From Stenotrophomonas rhizophila (lineage in GTDB: Bacteria > Pseudomonadota > Gammaproteobacteria > Xanthomonadales > Xanthomonadaceae), in assembly GCF_000661955.1 (NCBI RefSeq), contig NZ_CP007597.1:186001-250000 (forward strand): a stretch of DNA of 64,000 nt, read 5' to 3'. The notes below the pieces were generated by a model that was not told the origin of the DNA, made no database searches, and worked only from the letters and a program-made list of their open reading frames with translations. Position numbers and translations under genes: made by a program. The number at the start of each line of letters is the position of its first letter. The first letter of the stretch is position 1. This document shows, in pieces, positions 16,484 to 24,429 of this stretch.

Positions 16484-19456
16484 ATGTTGACCGAACGCCA
16501 TCGCCATCGCTGCATCCCCGCTACCCCCTTGTCCATCGCACTGGGCCTGGCCCTTGCCGTGGTCGGCAACGCCGGTGCGCAGGAGGCCGCGCCCGCTGCC
16601 AAGGCCACCGAGCTGCAGCGCATTGAAGTGACCGGCTCCAACATCCGCCGCAGCGACGTGGAAACCGCCTCGCCGGTGCAGGTGATCAGCAAGCAGGACA
16701 TCGAGAACATGGGCGCGCGCACGCTGCTGCAGGTGCTCGACAACCTGCCCGCCGCGCGGCCGGCCCAGCAGGATTCCCGTTCGCTGTTCACCGGTTCCGA
16801 CGGCGCCTCGCAGGCCAACCTGCGCGGCCTCGGCGCGCAGGGCACGCTGGTGCTGCTGAACGGCCGTCGCCTGTCGTACTACGGCGCGCCCGCCGGTTTC
16901 CAGACTCAGTTCGTCAACATCGATGCGATTCCCGCCGCGGCGATCGAACGCATGGAAGTGCTCACCGACGGCGCCTCGGCGGTGTACGGTACCGACGCGG
17001 TGGCCGGCGTGATCAACGTGATCACCAAGCGCTCCTACCAGGGCGCGGAGATCAACCTCACCACCGACAAATCGTCGCGCATCAGCTCCTACGGCGAACA
17101 CCAGGGCAGCATCACCGCCGGCTTCGGCGACCTGGATGAAGACCGCTACAACGTGTACGCCTCGGTCAACCTGTACCGGCGTGATGCGATTCCGCTGAGC
17201 GACTTCTACGACAAGCGCCCGTCCCAGTACTACGTCAACAACCCCAACTACCTGCCCAACCTGCGCCTGGGCACCGGCAGCAAGCCGGGCGAGTTCAACC
17301 CGGGCAGCTACTTCGCCTTCGACCCGGTCACCGGCCGCCGCGTGCAGGAAGCCGCGCCCGGCTGCAACAACGTGCTCACCAGTGAAGCGGCCGGCCCGCG
17401 CTGTATCTGGGAGACGTGGATGAACAACGAGATCGACGCCGGTGCCAAGTCCGAGCGCAACACCGCCTACGTCAACGCCCACTTCCTGATCGGCGACAGC
17501 ACCGAAGCCTTCGCCGAAGCGACCTACACCGATATCGACCTGACCGCCAATGGCGGCACCCCGCGTGCCTACGGCACCACCACCGGCAACCCCACCAGCT
17601 GGTTCTCGCGCAACACCGGCACCACGGTCAACCAGTTCCTGTACCCGTACCTGGGCCCGAACAACGAGTACAACCACGCCTCGCCCGAACTGAAAGCCCT
17701 GATGGGCGGCGTGGTGGGCCTGCAATACCTGCTGCAGGACGTGGGCGCCAACCACTTCGGCCAGCGCAACACCGACCAGAGCTACCGCGTGGTGGCCGGC
17801 CTGCGGGGCGACGTGGGCGACTGGAACTGGGAAACCGCCTTTGCCACCGCCGGCAGCCACTCGGTCACCTACCAGACCACCAACGTCAACCTGGCCGGCT
17901 TCGAGAAGGCGTTTGGCCCGTACAGCGTCGACCCGGGCACCGGGCGGGTGATCATCTCCGACCACCCGGCCTATAAATTCGGCGAATACAGCGAAGCCAA
18001 CGCGGCGCTGATCCGCGAAGCATTCCCCACCTTCGACATCCAGTCCTGGACCCGCCTGCACACCCTGGACGGCAAGATCGAAGGCCCGCTGTTCCAGATG
18101 CCCGCCGGTGAAGTGCGCGCGGCCTTCGGCTTCAATGCCAGCCGCGAAACCTTCTACACCCCCGGCAACCCGGACGCGGCCAACGGCCTGATCACCCAGC
18201 AGGGCGGCTCCTGGTTCGACGGCAAGCGCAACACCTACGCGCTGTTCGCCGAAACCGTGGCCCCGCTCACCGAGAAGCTGGAACTGGACGCGGCGCTGCG
18301 CGTGGACAAGTACCCCGACTTCAGCGCCAACCTGGCCCCGAAGGTGGGCCTGAAGTACCAGATGTTCGACCAGCTGATGCTGCGCGGCACCTATTCCACC
18401 GGCTTCCGTGCGCCCAGCCTGGCCGAATCCGGCAACGGCGGTGTGTTCGCCCAGCTTGGCGGCTACCGTGACGAAGTGCGCTGCAACGAGACCAACGCCA
18501 TTGCCAACCTGCTGCTGCAATCCCAGCGCGGCGGTGACGTGGACCTGGGCAAGACCCTGCTCAACAGCGACTGCAGCCGTACCGTGGCGCGCATGACCCA
18601 GCCCAACCCGGAGCTGAAGCCGGAGAAGGCCAAGATCACCACGCTGGGCTTCGTCTACGAACCCACCGCGTGGCTGTCGGTGTCGGCCGATTACTGGTTC
18701 ATCTACCGCACGAACGAAATCGTCGCACCCGATTACACCCGCGACGAAGACATCATCTCCTCCACCCGCTCGCCGATCACCGAGGCCGACCGCGCCAACC
18801 AGGCGGCGCTGGCGGCCATGTGCGCCGACCCGGCCAGCGGCGTCAGCTGCCCCGGCACGCTGCCCGGTTACAGCACCGGCAACGTGGCCAGCGTGGTGGG
18901 GCAGTACAAGAACCGCGGCAAGACCCTGATCGACGGCTTCGACATCGACGCGCGCAGCCGCTTCTCGCTGGGCGAGTGGGGCAACCTGAACATCGGCGTG
19001 GCCGCCACCATCGCCAACCGCAACCGCTCCTACCTGGACGACGAAAGCGGCTGGTACTACGGTGACCTGGTGGGGTATTACAACAACCCGCGCCTGCGGG
19101 CCACGTTGAACGCCGACTGGAGCTACAAGCAGGTCACCACCAGCATGTTCATCAACTACGTGGGCGGCACCAAGTGGGCGCTCCAGCAGATCGATGAAGA
19201 AGACAACAACCCGCAGACCTGCACCGCCGGCTACCTGCCGGTGGAGCAGAGCAAGTGCGACGGCGCCCCGTCGTGGTGGACGGCCAACCTGAGCGTGGCC
19301 TGGCGCCCGGACGACCACTGGAACGTGGGCTTCACCATCAAGAACCTGTTCGACCGCCTGCCGTTCTACGATCCGAACAGCTTCCTGGGCGATTCCAGCG
19401 ATTACGCGACCATCTTCGGTCGTGGTTACAGTCTGACCGTCGGCTACAAGTTCTGA
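16484..19456 (+). CDS. TonB-dependent outer-membrane receptor
   Basis: The 990-residue protein has a signal peptide (cleavage near NAGAQE) and a TonB-box-like segment RIEVTGSNIRR. The plug domain follows (PVQVISKQDIENMGARTLLQVLDNLP, NLRGLG, VLLNGRR, ERMEVLTDGASAVYGTDAVAGVINVIT), then a 22-strand barrel with the NPELKPEK segment. It ends in the outer-membrane C-terminal aromatic (YSLTVGYKF). AAGGAGACAC precedes ATG 16484. Lying between the GH31 and GH109-type genes, it probably imports the glycan fragment or amino sugar those enzymes release. It is of the oligosaccharide/peptide class rather than a siderophore receptor. Confidence 0.93.
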   Translation: MLTERHRHRCIPATPLSIALGLALAVVGNAGAQEAAPAAKATELQRIEVTGSNIRRSDVETASPVQVISKQDIENMGARTLLQVLDNLPAARPAQQDSRSLFTGSDGASQANLRGLGAQGTLVLLNGRRLSYYGAPAGFQTQFVNIDAIPAAAIERMEVLTDGASAVYGTDAVAGVINVITKRSYQGAEINLTTDKSSRISSYGEHQGSITAGFGDLDEDRYNVYASVNLYRRDAIPLSDFYDKRPSQYYVNNPNYLPNLRLGTGSKPGEFNPGSYFAFDPVTGRRVQEAAPGCNNVLTSEAAGPRCIWETWMNNEIDAGAKSERNTAYVNAHFLIGDSTEAFAEATYTDIDLTANGGTPRAYGTTTGNPTSWFSRNTGTTVNQFLYPYLGPNNEYNHASPELKALMGGVVGLQYLLQDVGANHFGQRNTDQSYRVVAGLRGDVGDWNWETAFATAGSHSVTYQTTNVNLAGFEKAFGPYSVDPGTGRVIISDHPAYKFGEYSEANAALIREAFPTFDIQSWTRLHTLDGKIEGPLFQMPAGEVRAAFGFNASRETFYTPGNPDAANGLITQQGGSWFDGKRNTYALFAETVAPLTEKLELDAALRVDKYPDFSANLAPKVGLKYQMFDQLMLRGTYSTGFRAPSLAESGNGGVFAQLGGYRDEVRCNETNAIANLLLQSQRGGDVDLGKTLLNSDCSRTVARMTQPNPELKPEKAKITTLGFVYEPTAWLSVSADYWFIYRTNEIVAPDYTRDEDIISSTRSPITEADRANQAALAAMCADPASGVSCPGTLPGYSTGNVASVVGQYKNRGKTLIDGFDIDARSRFSLGEWGNLNIGVAATIANRNRSYLDDESGWYYGDLVGYYNNPRLRATLNADWSYKQVTTSMFINYVGGTKWALQQIDEEDNNPQTCTAGYLPVEQSKCDGAPSWWTANLSVAWRPDDHWNVGFTIKNLFDRLPFYDPNSFLGDSSDYATIFGRGYSLTVGYKF

Positions 19457-19509
19457 CGGTTCCACCGCGCCGGCCCCCGCCGGCGCGGTCTCAAGAGGAG
19501 GAGTGTTCC

Positions 19510-20865
19510 ATGCAACGTAGGGAATTCATCGCGGCCAGCGCCGCCGTCGCCGCCAGCAGCCTGCTGCCGCAGGTACCGGCCTGGGCGCGCGGGCGCAAGG
19601 TGCGGCTGGGCCTGATCGGCACGGGTATGCGCGGCCAGGTGCTGCTGAAGGAACTGGTGCGCCGCGACGACGTGGAAGTGGTGGCGCTGTGCGACATCGA
19701 ACCGATCATGCTCGGCCGCGCCGTGGAGATGGTGGCCAAGGCCGGCAAGCCGGCGCCGAAAACCTACGGCCAGGACCGCGACGTCAATGCCTGGAAGCGC
19801 CTGCTGGAACAGCGCGGGCTGGACGGCGTGGTCATCGCCACCCCGTGGGAGTACCACGCCCCGATGGCCATCGCGGCCATGCAGGCCAGGATCGCGGTTG
19901 GCTGTGAAGTGGTGGCCGGCATCACCCTGCAGGACCATTGGGACGTGCTCAAGACCCAGCTGTCCACCGGCACCCCGTACATGCTGCTGGAGAACGTCTG
20001 CTACCGGCGCGATGTGATGGCCGCGCTGCAGATGGTGCGCCAGGGCCTGTTCGGCGAGCTGGTGCACCTGCAGGCCGGCTACCAGCACGACCTGCGCGGG
20101 GTGAAGTTCAACTCCGGCGACCCCAACCAGCCCTATGACAGTGGCGTGGAGTTCGGCGCCAAGGGCTGGTCCGAGGCGCGCTGGCGCACCGAGCACTCGG
20201 TCAAGCGCAACGGCGAGCTGTACCCCAGCCACGGCATCGGCCCGTGCGCCATGTACACCGGCATCAACCGCGGCAACCGCTTCACCCACATCAACGCCTT
20301 CGCCAGCAAGGCGCGTGGCCTGCACGATTACACCGTGGCCAAGAGCGGCGGCACCACCCACCCCAGCACCAAGGTGGCGTTCAAGCTCGGCGACGTGGTG
20401 ACCACCACGCTGGCCTGCGAGAACGGCGAAACGATCATCCTGCAGCACGACACCTCGCTGCCGCGCCCGTACTCGATGGGCTTCCGCGTGCAGGGCACCA
20501 AGGGCCTGTGGATGGACGTCAACCAGTCCATCCACATCGAAGGCCGCAGCCCGCCGCACAAGTGGGAAGACTTCAAGGCCTACCAGGACCAGTACGAGCA
20601 CCCGCTGTGGAAGCAGCACGCCGACACCGCCGCCAGCGCCGGCCACGGTGGCATGGACTGGTTCGTGATCCATGCGTTCGTTGAGGCCTTGAAGGCCCGC
20701 GCGCCGATGCCGATCGACATCTACGACGCCATCACCTGGAGTGCGATCACCCCGCTGTCGGAGCAGTCCATCGCCAACAGCTTCCAGACGCTGGAATTCC
20801 CGGACTTCACCGCCGGGCTGTGGAAGCAGCGCAAGCCGATCTTTGCGTTCGACGGGACGTATTGA
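19510..20865 (+). CDS. Tat-exported GH109-type protein (NAD-dependent alpha-N-acetylgalactosaminidase family)
   Basis: The 451-residue protein starts with a twin-arginine signal (MQRREFIAAS, then a hydrophobic stretch to AWARG), fitting export of a folded cofactor protein. A Gfo/Idh/MocA Rossmann domain follows (GLIGTGMRGQ). The middle carries GH109 hallmarks: PWEYHAPMA, MLLENVCYRRDVMA, QAGYQHDLR, GWSEARWRTEHS, YPSHGIGP, GHGGMDWFV and ITPLSEQSIA. GH109 enzymes cleave terminal alpha-GalNAc (blood-group A, mucin) through an NAD redox cycle. GAGGAGGA precedes the ATG. Length and motif order fit the Elizabethkingia-type enzymes. Confidence 0.9.
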   Translation: MQRREFIAASAAVAASSLLPQVPAWARGRKVRLGLIGTGMRGQVLLKELVRRDDVEVVALCDIEPIMLGRAVEMVAKAGKPAPKTYGQDRDVNAWKRLLEQRGLDGVVIATPWEYHAPMAIAAMQARIAVGCEVVAGITLQDHWDVLKTQLSTGTPYMLLENVCYRRDVMAALQMVRQGLFGELVHLQAGYQHDLRGVKFNSGDPNQPYDSGVEFGAKGWSEARWRTEHSVKRNGELYPSHGIGPCAMYTGINRGNRFTHINAFASKARGLHDYTVAKSGGTTHPSTKVAFKLGDVVTTTLACENGETIILQHDTSLPRPYSMGFRVQGTKGLWMDVNQSIHIEGRSPPHKWEDFKAYQDQYEHPLWKQHADTAASAGHGGMDWFVIHAFVEALKARAPMPIDIYDAITWSAITPLSEQSIANSFQTLEFPDFTAGLWKQRKPIFAFDGTY

Positions 20866-20873
20866 GCAACGGC

Positions 20874-20930
20874 GCACCGACCAACGGTCGGTGCCTACCG
20901 GCGGGGTGCACCGGGCCAGGGCCGGTGCAC
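20874..20930. repeat. REP palindrome plus second hairpin downstream of the GH109-type gene
   Basis: GCACCGACC-AAC-GGTCGGTGC-CTAC (20874-20898) is a minus-oriented GTAG REP. GTGCACCGG and CCGGTGCAC (20906-20930) form a second strong stem. They follow the GH109-type stop by a few bases and could act as the 3' stabiliser or terminator of the plus-strand arm, though no U-tract is visible. The rest of 20866-21060 shows no gene. Confidence 0.7.
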
Positions 20931-21060
20931 ACCCGACGCCGTTCGCCATCGCACTGTCACGCAGGCTGCGCACAGTACATGCCCACCCGGCCACCGTCGG
21001 GCCCCGCGGTGCGCGGCGGCGCGCGGTCCGGGTTCATGACACGGTGACGGAGCAAGCGCG

Positions 21061-21495
21061 ATGGGTGTGTGGCAATGGCGGGGCGGCGCCCGCATACGGG
21101 GCTGGCTGGTACTGGCGGGGCTGGCTGCGGCCGGCACCGGCAGCAGCGCCGAACCTGCGGTGCCCGCCACATGGCAGGCCTATGCCGACAGCGCCAGTAG
21201 CGCGCTGGCCGAACGGCTTGCGCGCACCGACGACCCGCGCGTGGTTCGCCTGCAGGCGTTCCTGGAGCAGCACCCCACGACTGCACCGGCCACCCCGCTG
21301 GTGGTGAGCCTGTGGATCGACGCGGGCGGCACGGTGATCCGCAGCCAGTTCGCCTCGCTGGGGGATGCGCAGGCCGACGCCGACCTGCGCGCCGTGCTGG
21401 ACCATGCGCCCCTGCCCGGACCCCCGCCGCCCGGCATGCGCCAGCCGCTGCGCCTGGGGCTGGGGATGCAACCGGCCGAACCCACCGTTCCTTAG
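21061..21495 (+). CDS. Small exported protein with TonB-C-like domain
   Basis: The 144-residue product has a signal peptide or N-terminal anchor (GWLVLAGLAAAGTGSSAE). Its second half (PLVVSLWIDAGGTVIRSQFASLGDAQADADLRAVLDHAPL) follows the alternating pattern of TonB C-terminal domains. It lacks the Pro-rich linker of true TonB. The same fold signature appears in the STN protein at 21934 and the TonB-like protein at 42108, so these probably belong to one system. Convergent with the next gene, 4 bases apart. Function unknown. Confidence 0.72.
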   Translation: MGVWQWRGGARIRGWLVLAGLAAAGTGSSAEPAVPATWQAYADSASSALAERLARTDDPRVVRLQAFLEQHPTTAPATPLVVSLWIDAGGTVIRSQFASLGDAQADADLRAVLDHAPLPGPPPPGMRQPLRLGLGMQPAEPTVP

Positions 21496-21499
21496 TCGC

Positions 21500-21862
21500 T
21501 CACGGACGCACCGGTGCGGGCGGCGGGGCAGGCCGTTGTGGCTGGGTGGACACCCCGAAACTGGTGCCCATGCGCTGCTGGGTGGCGGCCCGGTTGGCCA
21601 GCCCCAGCGCACTGGGCGGTTGGCGCACGCGCTGCTCGGCGGCCATCGGGGCCGTGGATGCCGGTGTCGCCGTCGCCGCCGGCGGTGCCAACATCCGGCT
21701 CATGCAGGCGTAATCGCGGATCCGCTCGCCATTGACCTCCAGCTCGATGCAGCCGGTGCCATCGGCCGCGTCGCCTGCCCGTGCGGCCGGGCCGTACAGG
21801 CCCAGCCACAGCGCGGCACAGGCCAGCACCGCGCACCCCCTGCGTGAAATGTTCTGCATCAT
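21500..21862 (-). CDS. Small exported hypothetical protein
   Basis: The 120-residue product starts MMQNISRRGC with a signal peptide ending near ARAGDA (start at 21862 or 21859). The mature protein has one conserved-looking segment, CIELEVNGERIRDYACMSRML, whose two cysteines could form a disulfide. The remainder is Pro/Ala-rich and low in complexity. I recognise no family. It is divergent from the STN/sigma/FecR genes and ends 4 bases from the convergent TonB-C-like gene. Confidence 0.68.
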   Translation of the reverse strand: MMQNISRRGCAVLACAALWLGLYGPAARAGDAADGTGCIELEVNGERIRDYACMSRMLAPPAATATPASTAPMAAEQRVRQPPSALGLANRAATQQRMGTSFGVSTQPQRPAPPPAPVRP

Positions 21863-21933
21863 GTCTGTCACCGCGTTGCAATGAAGCCGCTCTAACGTGA
21901 CCGGCTTGGCGTTCTGATGCTGGCGTGTCTTGC

Positions 21934-22647
21934 ATGCAGTTTGATGACACCGGGGCGCGGACCCGCCCGCGACCGCTGCTGGGGCTGGCGCTGGGGGCGA
22001 TGTGCAGTGCCGCGCTGGGCTTGTGGCTGCCGTGCGCGGCAGCCGCCGGTGTCGACGACAGCGGCACGCCACGTCGCTTCGACATACCGGCACAACCGTT
22101 GCCGCACGCCTTGCAGTCGTATGGGGAGATCACCGGGGTGGCGGTACTGATCGATGCGCATCTGCTGGGTGGGCTGCGCTCCACGCCGGTCCAGGGCACC
22201 TTTGCGCCGCTGCCTGCGTTGCAGACCCTGCTGGAAGGCACCGGGTTGGCGCCGCGCTTCGTCGACGGCGCGGCCTTCACCCTGGTTCCCGCCGATGCGG
22301 TTGCCGCGGCCGCGCCGTCGGACGCGCCCGCCGCTTCGGCAGGCACGGTGCCGGCACACGCCGCGCGGATCATCCAGCGCTCGCTTGAGCAGGCGCTGTG
22401 CGGCACCCGCGCCACGCGCCCGGGCAGCTACCGTGCCGTGCTGCAACTCTGGTTGAATGCCGACCACCGCGTTGAAAAAAGCACCCTGCTGCAGGGCAGC
22501 GGCGACACCGCGCGCGACGATGCGCTGCTGGCCCGCGTGCGCGGGCTTGCGCTGCCGGGCCTGCCCAGTGGCCTGCCGCAGCCGATCACGCTGCAGCTGC
22601 TGCCGCGCAGCGCGAACGCAACGGTGCCCTGCAAGGGCGCGCCGTGA
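21934..22647 (+). CDS. STN-domain protein with TonB-C-like C-terminus
   Basis: The 237-residue exported protein has a signal peptide ending near AAAAG. A secretin/TonB short N-terminal (STN) domain follows at ~50-115 (RRFDIPAQPLPHALQSYGEITGVAVLI and the GTFAPLPALQTLLEGTGL repeat). After an Ala-rich linker, a TonB-C-like domain at ~155-230 starts YRAVLQLWLNADHRVEKS. STN domains normally signal from TonB-dependent transducers to FecR-type proteins. Here the domain is detached from any receptor and sits directly before the sigma and FecR genes (GTGA overlap), so it likely relays the periplasmic signal. A GTG at 21925 is an alternative start. Confidence 0.82.
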   Translation: MQFDDTGARTRPRPLLGLALGAMCSAALGLWLPCAAAAGVDDSGTPRRFDIPAQPLPHALQSYGEITGVAVLIDAHLLGGLRSTPVQGTFAPLPALQTLLEGTGLAPRFVDGAAFTLVPADAVAAAAPSDAPAASAGTVPAHAARIIQRSLEQALCGTRATRPGSYRAVLQLWLNADHRVEKSTLLQGSGDTARDDALLARVRGLALPGLPSGLPQPITLQLLPRSANATVPCKGAP

Positions 22648-23174
22648 GCAGCCTGGGCAGCGTGCTGCTGGAACACTACGAGGCGTTCCGCAAGCGCCTG
22701 CGGCGGCGGCTCGGCTCGGACGACCTGGCGCTGGATGCGCTGCAGGAAACCTGGCTGCGGGTGGAGCGCATGGGCGGCGCACAGCCGCAGCGCAATCCGG
22801 TGGCCTACCTGTTCCGGATGGCGGTCAACGCCGCCAGCGATCAGCGCAGCGCCCACGCCCGGGTGCTCACCGGCGCCGAGGTGGAGGCGCTGATGGAAGA
22901 GGGCACCGACCACCTGGACCCGGCCACGGTCACCTTTGGCCGTGCGGAGATGAGCGCGCTCACCGATGCACTGCGCGAACTGCCCGCGCGCCAGCGCGCC
23001 ATCCTGATTGCCGCCCGCGTTGAACATCGCCCCATCGAGGCCATTGCTGCCGAACACGGCGTGTCCGCGCGGATGATCGGCAAAGACCTGAAGAAGGCGC
23101 TGCAGCATTGCGCCGCACGGCTGGACCGGCCGCTGGTGCAGCGGTTCGGTCCCGGCGCCGGAAAACCGTCATGA
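22644..23174 (+). CDS. ECF RNA polymerase sigma factor (FecI type)
   Basis: The 176-residue protein has sigma region 2 at ~5-70 (YEAFRKRLRRRLGSDDLALDALQETWLRV, PVAYLFRMAVNAASDQRS) and region 4 at ~110-160 (LRELPARQRAILIAARVEHRPIEAIAAEHGVS). Order and length fit FecI-type sigma factors. The GTG start overlaps the previous stop (GTGA), and the gene overlaps the FecR gene by ATGA, so the three are translated together. The nearest likely target is the giant exoprotein gene that starts at 24430. Confidence 0.92.
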   Translation: MSSLGSVLLEHYEAFRKRLRRRLGSDDLALDALQETWLRVERMGGAQPQRNPVAYLFRMAVNAASDQRSAHARVLTGAEVEALMEEGTDHLDPATVTFGRAEMSALTDALRELPARQRAILIAARVEHRPIEAIAAEHGVSARMIGKDLKKALQHCAARLDRPLVQRFGPGAGKPS

Positions 23175-24163
23175 CTGGTATGAACCCGCTTGCCTCCACC
23201 GTGATTCCGCCCGACCTGCAGCAGCAGGCGCACGACTGGCTGCTGCGCCTGCAGGGCGCGCCCGTCACCCAGGCCGACGCCGATGCCTTCCGGCGCTGGC
23301 GCGCGCTCGACCCGCGGCATGCGGCGGCGTTCGCGCAGGCGCGTGCCCTGTGGAATGCGCTGGGCCCTGCACTGCAGGCCGGCAACGCCGCCGCGGCACC
23401 ACCCGCCGCCGCGTCGCTGCCATTGCCCGTGCCCACCGCCCACGCGCGCCCGCGCAGCCGGGTCAACCGCACGCGCCGCGCGTTCCTCGGCGGTGCCGTG
23501 GCGGCAGCCGCCGGCGGCTGGCTGATGTGGCCGGAGATGGACGCGCTGGGGGCCGACTTCCGCACCGCCACCGGCGAGCAGCGCACGCTGGAGATCCAGG
23601 GTGTCGCGGTGGCCATGGGCACCCGCACCGACCTGCGCCGCGTCGACGGCGGCACCGGCCTGCAACTGGGCCAGGGCGAAGCGCAGTTCAGCGTGCCTGC
23701 GCGCGGCCGCGCCGACTTCGCGATCCATGTCGACGGTGCCCGGGTCACGCCGGCCGCCGGCGCGCGGATCAATGTGCGTTGCGTCGGTGCCGACGCGCGC
23801 GTCACTTGCCTGGCCGGCAGCGCCACGCTGACGCGCGGCACGCGCACAGTGACGCTGCAGCCGGGCTGGCAGGCGCGCCTGGGCGGCGACCGCATCGCCT
23901 CGGTCGCGCAGGTGGCCACCGACCGCATCGACGCGTGGCGTCAAGGGTGGCTGGTGGCCGATGACCAGCCACTGGCCGACGTGGTGGACGAGATCAACCG
24001 CTACCGCCCCGGCCGCATCGTCATCACCGGCACGGCGCTGCAGGCGCGGCGGGTGCAGGCGCGCATTCCCCTGCGTGACCTGGACACCTTCATCGACCTG
24101 GTACGCGACGTGTACGGCGCGCGCGTGGTGCACATGCCCGGCGGCGTGGTCCTGCTCGGCTGA
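23171..24163 (+). CDS. FecR-family sigma regulator
   Basis: This 330-residue inner-membrane protein has an N-terminal cytoplasmic anti-sigma part with the DUF4880 signature (AHDWLLRLQGAPVTQADADAFRRWRALDPRHAAAFAQARALW). A single membrane segment lies near 98-116 after RTRRAF. The periplasmic FecR domain (TATGEQRTLEI through GQGEAQFSV and AGARINVRC) is followed by a C-terminal STN-contacting region (LADVVDEINRYRPGRIVITG). The ATG overlaps the sigma stop (ATGA). It should hold or activate the ECF sigma depending on the signal relayed from outside. Confidence 0.93.
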   Translation: MTGMNPLASTVIPPDLQQQAHDWLLRLQGAPVTQADADAFRRWRALDPRHAAAFAQARALWNALGPALQAGNAAAAPPAAASLPLPVPTAHARPRSRVNRTRRAFLGGAVAAAAGGWLMWPEMDALGADFRTATGEQRTLEIQGVAVAMGTRTDLRRVDGGTGLQLGQGEAQFSVPARGRADFAIHVDGARVTPAAGARINVRCVGADARVTCLAGSATLTRGTRTVTLQPGWQARLGGDRIASVAQVATDRIDAWRQGWLVADDQPLADVVDEINRYRPGRIVITGTALQARRVQARIPLRDLDTFIDLVRDVYGARVVHMPGGVVLLG

Positions 24164-24266
24164 GCAGGCCGCGCATCCGTGCGCGATTGCAGCACACCGC
24201 GATGACAGCGCGATGACGCGCACGGCACAAATCGCAGTGGCGTCATGTGCAGATGAATTTTTTGTT

Positions 24267-24285
24267 GCAACGGTTCAGTCGTTGC
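24267..24285. promoter_or_regulatory. Inverted repeat GCAACG-N7-CGTTGC in the leader of the exoprotein gene
   Basis: The 6-base arms lie in an AT-rich pocket (AATTTTTTGTTGC) about 145 bases before the exoprotein start. The 265-bp gap 24164-24429 contains no gene, so the promoter of the exoprotein operon must lie here if the FecR gene does not read through. I cannot identify a certain ECF-type -35/-10 pair; a CGTCTT at 24295-24300 is a possible -10. Confidence 0.3.
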
Positions 24286-24429
24286 CACCTATCCGCGTCT
24301 TATCCAGCGTAACAAGCGCAACGCATTGCCCTGTCACGCTGTTTCCCGTTGCCAGGGAAAGGCGTGCCGCGTAACGCGGTGACCTGCGCTTGTCCTTATC
24401 AGCGAACGATATTGCGACGGGTGACGGCG

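Noticed and set aside
15605..19465. A 1286-codon open frame on the minus strand across the GH31 and receptor genes
   Set aside because: The opposite strand carries clear GH31 and TonB-receptor motifs; the antisense frame shows no recognisable motif.
24164..24429. A defined ECF-sigma promoter for the exoprotein gene
   Set aside because: Candidate -35/-10 boxes could be chosen several ways; none is convincing without target promoters to compare.
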